Of a DNA stretch of 64,000 bases, positions 1 to 12,209 are shown in pieces. A program made the translations under genes and the position numbers. Position 1 is the first letter of the stretch, and every line of letters begins with the position of its first letter. The notes beneath the pieces were generated by a model, which was not told where the DNA came from, ran no database searches, and worked only from the letters and a program-made list of their open reading frames with translations. Origin of the DNA: Artemisia argyi (lineage: Eukaryota > Streptophyta > Magnoliopsida > Asterales > Asteraceae); the NCBI GenBank assembly GCA_030686995.1, contig CM060684.1, positions 10,479,897-10,543,896 on the forward strand, in the 5' to 3' direction.

Positions 1-2
1 CC

Positions 3-854
3 TTAGGAACTAAACTAGATATGAGCACCGCATACCACCCTCAAACTGATGGTCAAAGTGAAAGAACTATCCAAACCTTGGAAGATATGCTCCGAGCATG
101 CGTTATTGATTTTGGAAAAGGTTGGGATAAGCACTTACCATTAGCAGAGTTTTCATACAACAATAGTTACCACGCCAGTATAAAAGCAACACCCTTCAAT
201 GCACTGTATGGTAGAAAGTGCAGATCGCCCGTTTGTTTGGCAGAAGTCGGAGAAAGACAACTTATAGGACCATAACTTGTTCGGGAAACAACTGAGAAAA
301 TTGTTAAGATTAAGCAACGATTACAAGCAGCCTGAGACCGACAGAAAAGCTACGCAGACCTAAAAAGGAAACCCATGGAATTTCAAATCGGAGACAGAGT
401 CTTGTTGAAAGTATCTCCCTGGAAGGGAATGGTACGATTTGGAAAGCATGGAAAGTTGAACCCCAGATACATCGGTCCATTCAAAATCCTGGAAAGGATA
501 GGACCCGTGGCCTATAAACTAGAACTACCCAAAGAACTTAGTCGGATTCACGACACCTTCCATGTGTCAAACCTTAAGAGGTGTTTATCCGATGAATCTC
601 TCGTGATTCCACTAAAAGAGATTCGACTAGATGATAAACTTGTCTTAACCGAGGAACCCATTAAAATCATGGATAGAGAAGTCAAACAACTAAAACAAAA
701 CCGTATCCCTATCATCAAAGTTCGTTGGGACTCCAAGCAAGGACCGGAATATACCTGGGAGCGCGAGGATCAGATTCGCTCCAAGTACCCACATCTCTTG
801 GCAACTATCTTAGACTGCAATTCCGGGATGGAATTCCCTGTAAGAGGTAGGTAA
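3..854 (+). pseudogene. Ty3/gypsy (Tekay/Del-type) integrase C-terminus plus chromodomain, 5' truncated by the window edge
   Basis: The frame is open from the window edge and reads the end of the integrase core ([16 protein letters not shown], holding the catalytic Glu), then the GPF/Y-type region ([19 protein letters not shown]), then a chromodomain ([15 protein letters not shown] ... [18 protein letters not shown]). Two in-frame stops break it: TAA at 273-275, where relatives have Glu, and TGA at 333-335, where relatives have Arg (CGA to TGA). There is no frameshift, so the copy is fairly young. Chromodomain plus large flanking LTR is typical of the Tekay/Del chromovirus clade. The homologous region on the minus strand at 20998-21804 is close in protein sequence but from a different family, because the LTR sequences do not match. 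Not functional. Confidence 0.9.
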
Positions 855-3066
855 TGTAACCTCTTGTAAATTTCCCATACGATTAGTAAATGCATACGAA
901 TAAATAAAACGATGTTACGATAAATTAACACCATTTTACGGGTAACAAATTTTTTTTTGATATGGCTTGATATTGAACAACTACGATAACTATGATTGAC
1001 CCGTTTACCCAGGAACGATGCTTACACACAACCTAGATTGCCTATAATTATTGCGAACGATAAATAATTATATAACGCGTTTATATTTAATAATACGTTT
1101 CGTCTAAATAACGTATACTATTTATATATTCCCCGAACTTACGAAACTTCCCGAAAACGCTCACTAATATTTTTGAACTTCGACACGATAATCGAGACAC
1201 CCCAGGTGGGCCCCCAACACCCTTTGGGCCACGGATACACCACACAAACCAAACGGACTCCTTTTTATTCTTTTCTTTTTCTTTGGGCCGACAAAACCAG
1301 CAGCCCACCAGGCCAAGCCCAAAATACACCCTTTGTTATTTCTTTTAATTTCTTTCTTTTGCACTGCCGCGACACACCCAAACCACCCCTAGTATTTTAC
1401 GATTTCTACACATAACCAACCTGTATTTTTGCTTGTCTCGTCTCCCCTAGTACCAAAGAAATAGAATCGATATTTGTTACACATACTCACCCTCGTTCAC
1501 TACCCTAAAAACATCCAAAGCAAAAGCATGAAACCATCCATGGAGATAAGACAAAAAACGTGGCAACATATTCCTTCGAGCCTCCCATGCTCCCCAATGG
1601 CAACAAAATGAACAATGTACACATTGTGAATGTCAGGAATGAACAGGAAGCAATCTTACTAAATCTAAGCTTTGTAAACCCACGATTGGTTGAGAAGAAT
1701 GGTGCTACTATTCGCCTAACATGCAACCTCAAACACTTGTGAGCTCATCTCGTTTCTACCCTTCAAAAACTGCCTATATAAGACTTCCATGCAAACCTAA
1801 ATCACCACATGCACTCGTACGAACCATACCACTAAAAAATATTAACGAGAAGGAGCTTGGAGGGACGAAAGGATTCTCAAGTGTACCACGTCTAAAAGTG
1901 AACCTAGGAAGCAAAGCTTGGACCCTCTTGAACCTTAGTGGAACGTGAAGTGAACCACGAAGCAATTGTACCATTACACGAACCATACGCCTCGTTTTAC
2001 TCCACCTCTTATAGGTGAGGTGAGACCATAAACTTTCTTTCTATTCATATGCATACGTATGTTTATGTTTTACACCAACAATTACTATAAATATCACGTA
2101 AATAATACAAACGACCTATAATTTTTATATCACGTATCAATTGTTAGTTAGGTCTATAACGAGACCCTATAAAAGATTAAGACTCATAACTAACGTATAA
2201 TTATAAAAATCACACGTTTCTAATGTAGTTTGTACCTATACGAAATATACTAAAAGACTTAGAATATTTTTCAACTTATATAAGTCAAACGCATGAGTTT
2301 TGGCCGCACACTTTGGCCTCGTCATTTTAAAAATCGACACATGACCACCTATTATTTTTGTACGATCTAATTGCCTACTTGAAATACTAACGGGAATGAT
2401 AAATAAGTCGACCTAATAACTTCATTTAATCACCTAACGAGACCCAAAGTAAATCGCTATTAAAACTAGTTTTCAGAAACTTAAAAACCTTAAGTGGGCC
2501 GTAAAGCCCAAAAAGCTCATTTCAGCTTATTACGATAAGCTGAGCATATAAGCTATTTTGAAATGTTTTTGTAACTTAAAAATATGGATTTCGACTAAAC
2601 AAGTATACCCCCAAACCCCTTGGATCGTAAAACCTTAACGGGCCCTTAATACTGGATCGTTAAGCCCAATTAATGAAATAAGAGGAGAATAAGCTAATAA
2701 GCTGTGAAAATAAGCTATTTGAGACCTTAAGAGCATATTGAAATAATAAAAACGTTAAGTTTTAAATTTGGAAATGTTTGGACCATTTTTGCAAATGTTC
2801 GAAGATTAGGGACTAGAATTGTCAAATTTGTAAACTTTGGGTGAAAAGTATAAAACTGTTTTTCTAAAGGGTATAAATTGTAAATATTGAAACTTAGGGA
2901 TATTGAATGTAAATATTTGATATTTGGACTAAAAATGTAAATATATATAATTTTTGGACTAACGGCGTAAATGTTTTCCGTTAAGGGTAAAAAGTGTAAA
3001 ATTGAGAAACATGAAGGATTGAATAGTAATATTGATTTTAATAATAATTTTTTTAAATTATATATA

Positions 3067-3154
<88 letters not shown>

Positions 3155-3189
3155 AATATATATTAAATCGATAAATAATAAACGTAACT

Positions 3190-3257
<68 letters not shown>

Positions 3258-4170
3258 CGAATAAAACAATACTTAACCATTATCTATTTTTATACGACGT
3301 AACACATCGCATATGCACTTATGGATTATTCGTAATAAATAATGAACGTTCGCTATAAAACGAGACTTAAAAACTAAAACGTGCCATATCTTATAGGTTG
3401 TGTGTGAAGCCGTTGCCTTGCATCGTTGAGATTATGTTTGTTCTACTATCCTACTAAGGTAAGTTCATAGCCCAAACTTAACTGATTTCTGTGGGGGGGA
3501 TACATGCTCAAAAACCGAACACAAGTCTTTTCCCAATCTTATTATTGCTTAAGTAGCTATTGCCAAAAGTCCCTCGATCATGAACCTTAATCACTTGAAA
3601 GGTGAACGTAAATAATTGTGAATAGATCTATTAGGGATTGACAATCCCCATTTGGTTGCTAGAGGAAAGTCACCAAATGCACGTTATTTGAATATAATAG
3701 GTTACTGGCAAATACCTATCTTGGGGGCTATATATTTTACATCATTATTATGGAAAATATTGATGTCTGTTGAATCGTTGAGTGTCATGAGCTTAATGCA
3801 ATAATGAATATGATTTTTAACTTGTTTATTTGTATCGATATTACAATAAACATCTATCTCTTGTGTTCAAACTCTTAATTATAAACCTATGAATTTCACT
3901 CAACTTTTTGTTGACTTTTAGCATGTTTATCTCAGGTAACTAAATGGAATGGATGGCAACGGCACGAAGTGGGCAAATAAAGAAACGTTTATCTTCTCTT
4001 TGAATAAAACTTGTTGTTAAATAACAAATTCCCTTGGAATTATGAATATTTGGTATTTTAAATAAAATTTACAACGATCACTTGAATCGTTTTCTATAAT
4101 TGTGACAAAGATCCACGATATAATACCCCAAAAGTCTTTCGCTATATTGATCGATTTTGGGGGTGTTATA
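855..4170 (+). mobile_element. 3' LTR of the left Tekay/Del-like gypsy element
   Basis: A purine-rich tract (840-854) ends at the pol stop codon and is followed at once by TGTAACCTC, a proper LTR start. The likely end is at 4162-4170, reading GGGTGTTATA after a TTTTGGGGG stretch. This matches the end of the other chromovirus LTR in the window (GGGGGTGTTACA) apart from one C-to-T change. The resulting length of about 3.3 kb is usual for Tekay LTRs. No coding sequence is visible. The element's other LTR lies outside the window, so neither end can be confirmed by pairing or by a target duplication. Confidence 0.55.
3068..3253. repeat. (TA)n microsatellite, two blocks
   Basis: Two nearly pure TA blocks, about 3068-3152 and 3192-3253, are separated by about 40 bp of AT-rich sequence. 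They lie inside the presumed 3' LTR. Apparent ORFs over this stretch, encoding Ile-Tyr repeats, are artefacts. Confidence 0.95.
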
Positions 4171-5003
4171 CCAGGTTACGTCTAAAGCCTCTTTTTGTCC
4201 GACGAAAAACGTCCAACAGCATGTATTTTCAGAAAATATAATTTTCGTCAATAAACTTGCAAAAATCATAACTTCTTCGTTATAAACTCTTTTTAATCCG
4301 TTCTTTCGCCTACGGATTCATTTTTGAAAGTATTTTCTAAAAATTTTGCCAAAGTTTCCTTTATGTTTAATGATTTTCCTGGATTTACAAAAATGGGACA
4401 GAATGTATAAATACTTGTTGCAAATCCATTTTTCATGTTCAAAACTAGTTTTTACTTCAACCAAATCTCTTGCAAACACCACAAAGCTATACTAATCCTA
4501 CCATACACCTTCTTAGGGTGCCATGGGTTCCTAATAACTAGTAATCATGTTAATTTAACAAAGGAACACCTAAATCAAAATCTAGGGTTTGTATGTTCAA
4601 AAAGTCTACAAAAATAAAGTGGTATAGCTAGCTTGTGCATGAAATTAAGCATGAAAACCATAAGATACAAGTGTTAATTAGATGAAAACATGAAAATAAA
4701 TTTGATAACTCACTTTGAAATAATAGGTGATTAGATGGTGAGAAACCTTGTGTTAGTTGTGTTTTTGTTGTAAGATTCTTGATTAGGAAGGTAAAATGAA
4801 CAACTTCTATGCTTTGATCTTTGAAAAATAATGGATTGATCATGGAGTTTGGTGTTCGGTCGTGGCTTATGAGATGGAAAGGATGAAGATAAGAGCTTTT
4901 GATTCTTAAATTTATGTATGTTATGTTTTGGTGGTTTTTGGTAGATATTTATCTAATTTCAATGGCATACTTGTAATTATATGGTCAATGTAAAGACTAA
5001 TGA

Positions 5004-5022
5004 GGGGGGGGGGGGGGGGGGG
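5004..5022 (+). repeat. Poly-G tract (19 G)
   Basis: An uninterrupted G run sits in otherwise AT-rich sequence, flanked by AATGA and CTGCAC. It could form a G-quadruplex. Its exact length is uncertain because homopolymers are error-prone in sequencing. Confidence 0.8.
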
Positions 5023-5655
5023 CTGCACATGTTAGTTAAATGTGTGTGGGAAGCTTGGTAATCTAGTTTATGGAGTCGGTTTTGGTTCCGTTAATCGCAA
5101 AACGTAAAGTTTTAAACCGCGAAACGTAAATTCGGGCATCGTAAAAATATGAAACTTGAAAGAATGACTAAACTTGTCAAAATACTCCATAATAAAATAA
5201 AAATGAATGGTAAGTTCCATCGGGTTGCTTGAACGTTGTTAAAACTGGAAACGCGGGTTAAAAACGCGTAATTCGCGTAAAACGCTGAACTGGAAAACGT
5301 AAAATTCCAAAATACTGGGTAAATGAATGTAATAACTTTTATGATGATATAATGGATATAAAAATATGTCGGGACCATTGTGGGAATATTTAGATATATT
5401 CGTCGTGTTTATTAACCGGGTGTTAACGTTTATTTATAAATAATTATAAAGAAAACGTTAAATGTATCAAATATATAAATTTGAAAATCCTAAGAGTGGT
5501 ATAACATGAAAATGCTGTTATAATGATATGCAGACTGTCTCTAGTCCGTATGCAGTGTCCTTACTGATAATGAAATGAATTCGCACCTAAACCCATACGG
5601 TTACGCGAATTTTAATACACGTAAACTAAATTTACGATGAAATGAGTAATGCAAG

Positions 5656-5805
5656 TGAATAGTGAAAACTTTTCCGGAAATGAATAGTGTTCAATGAATA
5701 GTAAAATTCTCAAATATTTCTCAAAATATCAAACTGACACAAAAAATAATGAATAGTAAAACGATGAATAGTGTTTTGATGAATAGTGTTTTTCCAAAGT
5801 TTGGG
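5656..5805 (+). repeat. Clustered GAATAGT repeats
   Basis: The word GAATAGT, often as GATGAATAGTG followed by T-rich or A-rich stretches, recurs about seven times in 150 bp with irregular spacing. It is not coding. It looks like a degenerate short-unit array. No partner copy is present in the window. Confidence 0.6.
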
Positions 5806-6459
5806 AAATGACCTGAAATGGTGAGTTGTGACAGAGTTGACTGAAAGCTTATTGCATTTGTAGGGCGACTAAAAGTTCAGTTGGATGCAAGGGCTGCTGC
5901 AAGTACTGATTAAATACAAAGGTCGTTTGGTACCGAGTTTTTTTCTATTTGTCATTATTGAAGGTGGATATGATTCAAGGCACGATGTTAAAACACTTGA
6001 ATGTTATGTTTTTCTCTTTTGTAGTTATATTTTGTTTCTTTGATTAGCGAGATACAAAAAATTATATTGTTAATACAAATATCGCCTAAAAACGTTATTT
6101 ATATTTTACGATCTTTGCTAAGTTTTGTTAATAACAAAGTATGAACTTTAGCTAAAAGTAAATTATCACTTTGAGTGTTTAAGTCTTGTTTAACTAATGT
6201 TTACATTTTCTTTTAAACTAAACATTGTTTTTTATTTCTTGAATTAGAAAGTGTCTTGTCATATCATATTTATTTCTTTAAATAGAATTGTCACATCACA
6301 CTTATGGCAAGTTTTGTCAATATGCATTTATGTGTTTGACTAACTTTGTAGTGACTTGCAAGTTTGGTGTTTAACTAGTGTAATGTGATGTGACATTGTT
6401 TGGTTGCTAGGATTTATGAGACAAGACATTGTTTGGTTTGAAGAGTTATTGCATAAACC

Positions 6460-6538
6460 TACTGCAGACCCGGCGGTACCCTGGGGGTACACGGGCGGAA
6501 CCCATCTGAGGGTTCCGCCTGATCCGCCAAGCATGCAG
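6460..6538 (+). promoter_or_regulatory. GC-rich inverted-repeat block upstream of LTR TATA box
   Basis: A perfect 10-bp inverted repeat, GGCGGAACCC / GGGTTCCGCC, with a 6-base loop (ATCTGA) lies among further GGCGG / CCGCC words (CCCGGCGGTACCC, TGATCCGCC) and between CTGCAG and ATGCAG. The block is GC-rich inside an AT-rich LTR and sits about 10 bp upstream of the TATA box. The same block recurs in the second LTR (16122-16200), and related blocks occur inside the element at about 11309-11375 and 13320-13470. Confidence 0.75.
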
Positions 6539-6548
6539 TATGGTGTGT

Positions 6549-6556
6549 TATAAATA
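6549..6556 (+). promoter_or_regulatory. TATA box of SIRE-like 5' LTR
   Basis: TATAAATA lies in the LTR just 3' of the GC-rich inverted-repeat block. The identical site in the second LTR is at 16211-16218. Transcription would start some 25-35 bp further on, near the CATAACTTG / GATTTTTGGC region. Confidence 0.65.
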
Positions 6557-7459
6557 CCAAGCCATAACTTGATTTTTGGCTAACCTTTTAGGACATATAT
6601 TCATATACTCTCTCAACTAACTCAGTAACCTTTTGATTTGTGATCCTCTTATGTAGCAAGGGACTTCACAAGATCATTCAAGAAGTTACAAGCTTCAACT
6701 CTAAAGTTGCAAGTCTTGGTAGCTTGGTCATGTATAAGCTTTGGTAGTTTATACTTCATGTGTGTCATGTATGTAGAAGTTATAGGTTAGTATTTTAGGC
6801 CTCAAAATACAAAGAGTGTTGGGAGTGGTTGTACCCTTGGAAAACAACTCGACATCTCGCTTTGTGTCGGTAACAGTGTAAGCGACGAATGGGAGTGGTT
6901 GTACCCTTGTAAAAGAACTCGACATCTAGCTTAGTGTCGGTAAAAGTGTAAGCGACGTTGTAAAGGTTTTCTCCGCCGGTGAAAGGAGCTTGTTGATTAG
7001 TGCTTATAACTCTCGAGTTGGAAACTCGGGGCGTGGATGTAGGGCAAGGAAAAAGAGTCCTTGTAGCCGAACCACGATAAACAATCGTGTTGTGGTTTGA
7101 TCGTTTCTTTCTTTATCTTTCCTTATTACATGTTGTCTTTTAGTTAGAATTGCTAATCACATATAAAGCTTTCCAAAAGAATTAAAACAAGTAATGTTAT
7201 GTTTATATCTTGAAACAAATGTAAAGCTTTTCAAAGAACTAAAACAAGCAAAGTTAGGATCATCACAAGTAAAGCTTTTCAAAGTATGAAACAAGTAAAG
7301 TTAGAATTGTTATTCACATGAAAAGCTTTTCAAAGAATCAAACATATAAAGTTGTGTTTATATCTTTAAGCATATGTAAAGTTTTTAAAAGGATATTTAA
7401 GCTAAATAAGAATCAAAAATGCGGCAAACTATTCAACCCCCCTTCTAGTTTTCCACAAT

Positions 7460-7472
7460 TGGCATCAGGAGC
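7460..7472 (+). promoter_or_regulatory. Primer binding site (tRNA-iMet-like)
   Basis: TGGCATCAGGAGC follows the LTR end by two bases. It resembles the common plant PBS TGGTATCAGAGC with changes. The same site follows the second LTR at 17122-17134. Confidence 0.7.
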
Positions 7473-7525
7473 TACGTTACTCAAGATCTTTAAAATAGAA
7501 TGTATTTTAAAACTTGGATCGATCC

Positions 7526-8700
7526 ATGGATTTTGAAAATCTCAAAGAAGGGCAACCTATTCAAAACCCACCGGTATTTGAAAAATAAAACTTACTTGAG
7601 TGGAAAAGTAATTTTGAAAAATATGTGAAATCAATTGATCAAGATCTTTGGCATACTAATTCTTTTGGTGATCTCAAACCAAAGAAAACAAGTTTTAGAA
7701 AACCAAGATAACTATCTTAAACTTGATAAAAATACTAAAGCTAAAACAATGATTTATAAAGCTTTAGTACCAAATATGAAAGAATGTATTTTTGTCAAAT
7801 GGCTAATGATATTTGGAAAAATATGTTAAACTTTCATCAAAGAATATGTCAAGTCAAAGATGATCAATTTGATCTTACATATGAATTAGAAGTTTTAGAA
7901 AAACTAATTGATAGACACTTAGTAGAAGTTAATACATGTGCTACTAGCTTAAATGTTTTAAATGAAGGTACAAGTGAAGATGAGTACGTGTGTTTTGATG
8001 AACCTGCTTGCGTATCTTGGAATGTAATGGAAGTTGACGAAGACAATGATCCGGTAGTTTATTGTCAACTTATTGATACAACAAGCAAGGTGTTAGTTAA
8101 GGTGATTACTCGTGTCAAGCTCGTAGTAGTCTTGCTTGCGATTCATGGAATAACTCGGATGAAGATGAAGTCAATCATCCGGTTTGTGATTCTATACTAG
8201 ATAAAACGTCAAGCAAGGTACACTTTGAAACCAAACTCTTTTGCTTTGATTAATTTATCCTAGAGTTTTCTAAAATAGAAAATGAGTCTAAACATTTGTG
8301 CAATATGGACCTAAAAGCTATCTTCAAGAATGAGTCTTCAAAATCTCTTAAGAATATCTTTGAAAAGGAAATCTTATTAGAAGATAAAATGTCTAAAATT
8401 AAGAGTAATGTTGAAATTAATCTAGAATGTATATTATGTCTAGATTACAAACATGAGATTAAAATGCAAAATGAGAAATGAAAAATTATTAGTTAAATTT
8501 GATGAAAGCTCAAAATCTCTTGAAATATTGTTGAAGTGTCAAAGGTTGTTTAAAGATAAAACCAGATTAGGATTTAACTCAAAAGCACCATTAACTGATA
8601 AAACAAAGCAAGTAAAATTTTGTCTAACCTAGAAGAGAGATTTAGAGATAATTCTATTTCTAATAGAAACTCATGATAAAAGAATTAAGATTATCATACT
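7526..8700 (+). pseudogene. Decayed SIRE-like copia gag
   Basis: Reading begins at an ATG 68 bp after the LTR (MDFENLKEGQPIQNPP). It continues through broken frames with typical copia gag features: a Trp-containing N-terminal segment (LLEWKSNFEKYVKSIDQDLWH), an ANDIWKNMLNFHQ segment and VKDDQFDLTYELEVLEKL. A Lys/Glu-rich tail ends in a TRLGFNSKAPL-like segment near 8571. Several stops occur early (near 7587, 7713 and 7730) and the region between the N-terminal and ANDIW parts is shortened. No zinc knuckle is visible. The first part is duplicated almost exactly at 17188-17686. Gag of this kind normally coats the element's RNA; this copy cannot make it. Confidence 0.75.
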
Positions 8701-8710
8701 CTATGCTTTC

Positions 8711-9491
8711 ATATGATTGTCTATAAGAAGAAGACTCCTGATGTGGCTAGTTCTAGTGGTACAACGATCTCTACATCTAACCAGTTTGATGCTCTTAATA
8801 TGGATGATACGGATACGTTTGGTATTCCTACTGATGACACCAACATGGATGTGGATGCTGGTTGTACAATGGAAGTTAATGAGGATGTGTTGGTTAAGAC
8901 TGGTACTACATCACAAGAACCCCTTGTGAGTGATTTAATGGGAACTAAGGAAGGTGGTTCTACTCCTATACTTGAGAAAATTAGTAAGCTTGAAAAGCTA
9001 CTTATCGATGGGAAAACTACCCTTTTGGATGATAAAGGTGTTCCTATTCCGTCTGCATCTGCCAATAAGAGGGCTAACCCATTCTCTAAGGTGGGTGATA
9101 TTGTGGTTACTGATAGTGATGAGGAGGAGGTTCTTAACACGTTCGACGAATCTGCAAATCTTTTTGGTGGAGGTCATGAGCGTGAAGATGAGTTGGATGA
9201 CTATGACGATTACTCGAAGCAAATTTATGATCTTCCAGGGGAATTGGATGCTCTTAACGCCATTTATGGCTTTAATCTCCAAGGTCGTAGGAAGTAGGTT
9301 ATATTTTTGTCCGAGTCTTTAAATGGTTTGTTTTCTTGTCTAGAAAATTGGAAGTATCTTGTTAAGTAAGCCTTTCGCCTATGTAACGGGCTGAGATATG
9401 AGAATCACTCATATCCGTTGTACTTAACTGTTTTTGGAGTAATATATTTACCGGGTCGTTGACCTTTTACCCAAAAAAATATGATTGTCTA
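8711..9491 (+). mobile_element. LINE-derived or LINE-mobilised retroposed insert with 13-bp TSD
   Basis: The direct repeat ATATGATTGTCTA flanks the insert at 8711-8723 and 9479-9491. The inserted sequence ends in a short A run (9473-9479), and its 5' end lies inside a coding region, so it is 5' truncated. Target duplication of variable length plus a 3' A tail is the signature of LINE-driven target-primed reverse transcription. Behind the coding part lies about 180 bp of 3' untranslated-like sequence ending TTTACCGGGTCGTTGACC...CCCAAAAAAA. The insertion went into the decayed gag region of the SIRE-like element. Confidence 0.85.
8724..9297 (+). pseudogene. C-terminal fragment of a LINE-type ORF1 (zinc-knuckle family) protein
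   Basis: About 190 residues are open. They are Ser/Thr-rich at the start (TSNQFDALNMDDTD) and strongly acidic near the end (DSDEEEVLNTFDESANLF, then DDYDDYSKQIYDLPGELDALN), and end in NLQGRRK. I recall this acidic tail from Asteraceae proteins annotated as CX2CX4HX4C zinc-knuckle, LINE ORF1-like. The zinc knuckle itself is missing because the 5' part was lost. The only available ATG (8713) lies in the target duplication, so the reading frame start is accidental. The frame has no stops, which fits a recent insertion. No reverse transcriptase follows. Confidence 0.65.
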
Positions 9492-12209
9492 ACCTTCTTC
9501 GATACATGAGTTATTGAGTTTCAAAGCATGTCCTCAAACCAAGTTTTTACGCTTAATGCTTATCCGCTTGATAGCATCTCTATGCAACTTAAAAGGTACG
9601 CATTACTTAAACTTGACTTTGGTTATATCTTGTATCTAGCATTATGTGCTCAAATATGTGTTACTTGTAATACTCTAGAGTGTCTACCTGCTATTTGTGA
9701 ATAACTAAGATTAGACTCTATGCAACAAGGAATTTAGTCTTTAGTACTAGCAGGAGATATAAGGTGTTTTGGTTATTTAACCATCAAAAGATAAACACGA
9801 AAAACTCTTGAGTAAGTCTCACTCAACTCTTGCTTACAAGTGAGATAACTAAGAATTTCCTAAGTGTTAAAATGTCTAACACTTTTGTGATGCTTGCAAA
9901 ACAAACCTTTGTTAAACAATTTTCTCAAACACCATAATTTGAGTCTTTAATTGTGTTTTTCTTCAATCACTTCTTTATGATAATCTCACATAAAACACAC
10001 AAGATGAAATAAATCACATTAGCATATTTTAGGATGTGTGAAAGAAAATGAGTTTTCAACATCTAGGATTTACTCATCAAATGTGACACATAGTCTCATG
10101 ATGTTGTACCTCTTGGACTTTTTCAAAAAGAGTTCATAGTGTCTTAAGTAAGAAAACCCAAAGAGTCGAGGAGTCATTGAATATGTCATTTAACGAGTAA
10201 TCTCCTCCTTCTAAGATATTATCTTTGGTAGATGACAACTTAGTCGAAAGTCCAAATGATGGCAAGACAAGCATGGAGTAAAATTACAAAATAACAACTT
10301 CTCACATTGAGTCAAACATTGAATCAAGTTAAATTGACATAAGTTATAAAACTTGATTTATAGGTTATAGTTGTGTCTAAACAAATTCAACAAAAACATT
10401 TTTTTTGAAATTTAGAATAAAACAACTAGTGAAACAAAATTGATTTTTCAAAATAATCAAGTGAGTAGAGTGTCAATATTTGAAAGACTTTTTGATAATA
10501 AAAGCAAGCCACAAAAGCAAGGGATTTTAACTTAAAGACATTCCTAGTTGCTCTCTTGTTCTCAATGGTTAAGTTATTGATGACTTATCAAGAATGAGAT
10601 TAGTAAATCCGTAGGTAAAACTAAACGTAGAGAAATGTTTAGAAAACTACTTGTTCTTATAACATTTAGATTCAACATTATGTTTAGCTTTTGTCTATGT
10701 GCTCGTGTTAACGAAGATCCTTAAAACAACTCGTTAGTTGAGCCTAGTTGGATACATCATAAGGTACTACACATCTAGAATTATGGTATCCCAAAAGAAC
10801 GGGAATAGAAACCATAGTGTTTGACAAATGGAATTATGTCGGTAATAAGTTGATAAGAAAAGCACAAGTGGTACTTGCACTTTTATACTTACTTACCCAA
10901 TGATTCTCCAAAACGCGTAAGATTCTCAAATTAGTATCGAATGGAGAAGCACATCAACAAGCTCCGCTTGAACAAGCAAACTCGCATCAACAACGGAATT
11001 CATCTTATCAACATTGTTATACCTTCAACAAAGGAAGCATCGACTTCAGCGACAATTTAATCCATTATGTTCTTAATTGAAATATTGTGATCCATCATCA
11101 CCGTCTTGGTAAAAATGTTCATTGAGGAACATCTTAACTAAGAAAGTCTTATACGTTAACCATTCTATCAACGTTTTCATAAAACCGCTTGTATGAGAAG
11201 CATTCATCATCCCTAGGCTTAGTCAAGGACTCATAAGACCTAAAACCTTAGTTTTGAACATTAGGATAAAACCACAAAAATCAAGACAATTCCTTTTGAG
11301 CTTTCCCTGCAGATCCCACGGCACCCTCAGACCATACGGGCGGAACCCACTTTATGGTTCCGCCTGGTCCGCCAAAGCCACAAAATGTTTTATTTAAGTT
11401 CAAAACCAAACACCTCTTTACTCAGAACTCCAACTTACCATCAACCCATAAGATTCACAAAATGAACAAAACCTCAAGCATCTTCCTCATAATCTTTCAT
11501 CACTCAAACCTCAAACAACCAATGTGAAATGAGAAACCGAGTTATCCTTTGTCCTATCAATATCGAGTCATCCACCATTTCAATATCGAGTTATCCTTTG
11601 TCCTATCAATATCGAGTCATCCACCATTTCCATGCCCTCAAAGAAACCAAGAGTCAATATCATCTTCACCAATAACTCCACCTAGTCATCTTCACAAGAA
11701 GATTCCACAATGTAACCAAACAAGTGTGTCATCCCCACTATAACCTAACCTATTAAGATTAAACCACCTTTCATGATACATAAACCTATGTTCACCTTTG
11801 TGTCGCTCTTTGAAACAAAGGGCAATTGTCATATCCATACTCTCATTAACATATTTGTCTATGTCGTCAAAAGTCAAGTGAATTTCATTATGAAATGCGT
11901 CTCTTCCACTTTCTAGCAAGTGAAGAACACAAAGAAGATATCTAAGCTTTAAGTGTTGTCAAACAATCACCACCTCATTTCACATATCCACTCTCTGTCG
12001 TCACCCATACTTTACCACCGTTCACCACATTGTTAAAACAAATGAAAAACGTCATTGAAACATCACTTGCATTACAAAACATTTTTAAGCATCAAAATGA
12101 GTCAAGTCAACCGCACCTCCACATTGTTTTCATATAGGCACACACTAGAACATACACATTACAATAGTCATTCACTTAAATGTGAAATTTTGATTTTCTA
12201 GGAATCATC
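9492..12209 (+). other. Internal region of SIRE-like element without recognisable genes
   Basis: This is where pol would be expected, but no frame longer than about 75 codons looks real and I see no RT, integrase or RNase H motif I would defend. A GC-rich block at about 11309-11375 (CGGGCGGAACCC ... GGTTCCGCCTGGTCCGCC) repeats the LTR motif. A 49-bp direct tandem duplication lies at 11538-11630. The stretch makes the element look like a large retrotransposon derivative. Confidence 0.5.
11538..11630 (+). repeat. 49-bp tandem duplication
   Basis: Two adjacent near-identical units begin CGAGTTATCCTTTGTCC at 11538 and 11587 and continue through ATCGAGTCATCCACCATTTC. Not coding. Confidence 0.85.

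Larger units (their letters stand above)
4171..6067. other. Unassigned AT-rich DNA between the Tekay LTR and the SIRE-like LTR
   Basis: I see no gene here. It contains a run of 19 G at 5004-5022. From about 5656 to 5805 it holds a cluster of GAATAGT words, mostly as (G/A)ATGAATAGTG followed by T-rich or A-rich spacers. Part of it (4250-4400, 5100-5320) resembles the low-complexity style of gypsy LTRs, but no matching partner lies in the window. It may be the remnant of a further element into which the SIRE-like element inserted. Confidence 0.4.
6068..7457 (+). mobile_element. 5' LTR of SIRE-like copia element (1390 bp)
   Basis: The LTR begins TGTTAATAC and ends TTCCACA, followed two bases later by a tRNA-Met-like primer binding site. 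The same 1390 bp recur at 15730-17119, where a polypurine tract (AAAAAGGGGGAGA) directly precedes the TGTTAATAC start, which fixes the boundary. By eye the two copies differ at about five positions. U3 contains a GC-rich block with inverted repeats at 6468-6532, followed at 6549-6556 by a TATAAATA box. Downstream are two direct copies of a short unit (GGGAGTGGTTGTACCC ... AAGCGACG, near 6829-6956). Confidence 0.9.

Noticed and set aside
2971..3280. Frames encoding Ile-Tyr repeats
   Set aside because: Pure consequence of the (TA)n microsatellite.
10780..10830. Possible integrase scrap (TCCCAAAAGAACGGG resembling the PQQNG-type segment)
   Set aside because: Only a few codons fit and no neighbouring motif (DNGTEF, ERxNRT) could be read in any frame.
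11692..11919. 75-codon minus-strand frame (FHNEIHLTFDDIDKYVNESM)
   Set aside because: The peptide looks more natural than most chance frames, but I recognise no family and it runs against the element. Not enough to call.
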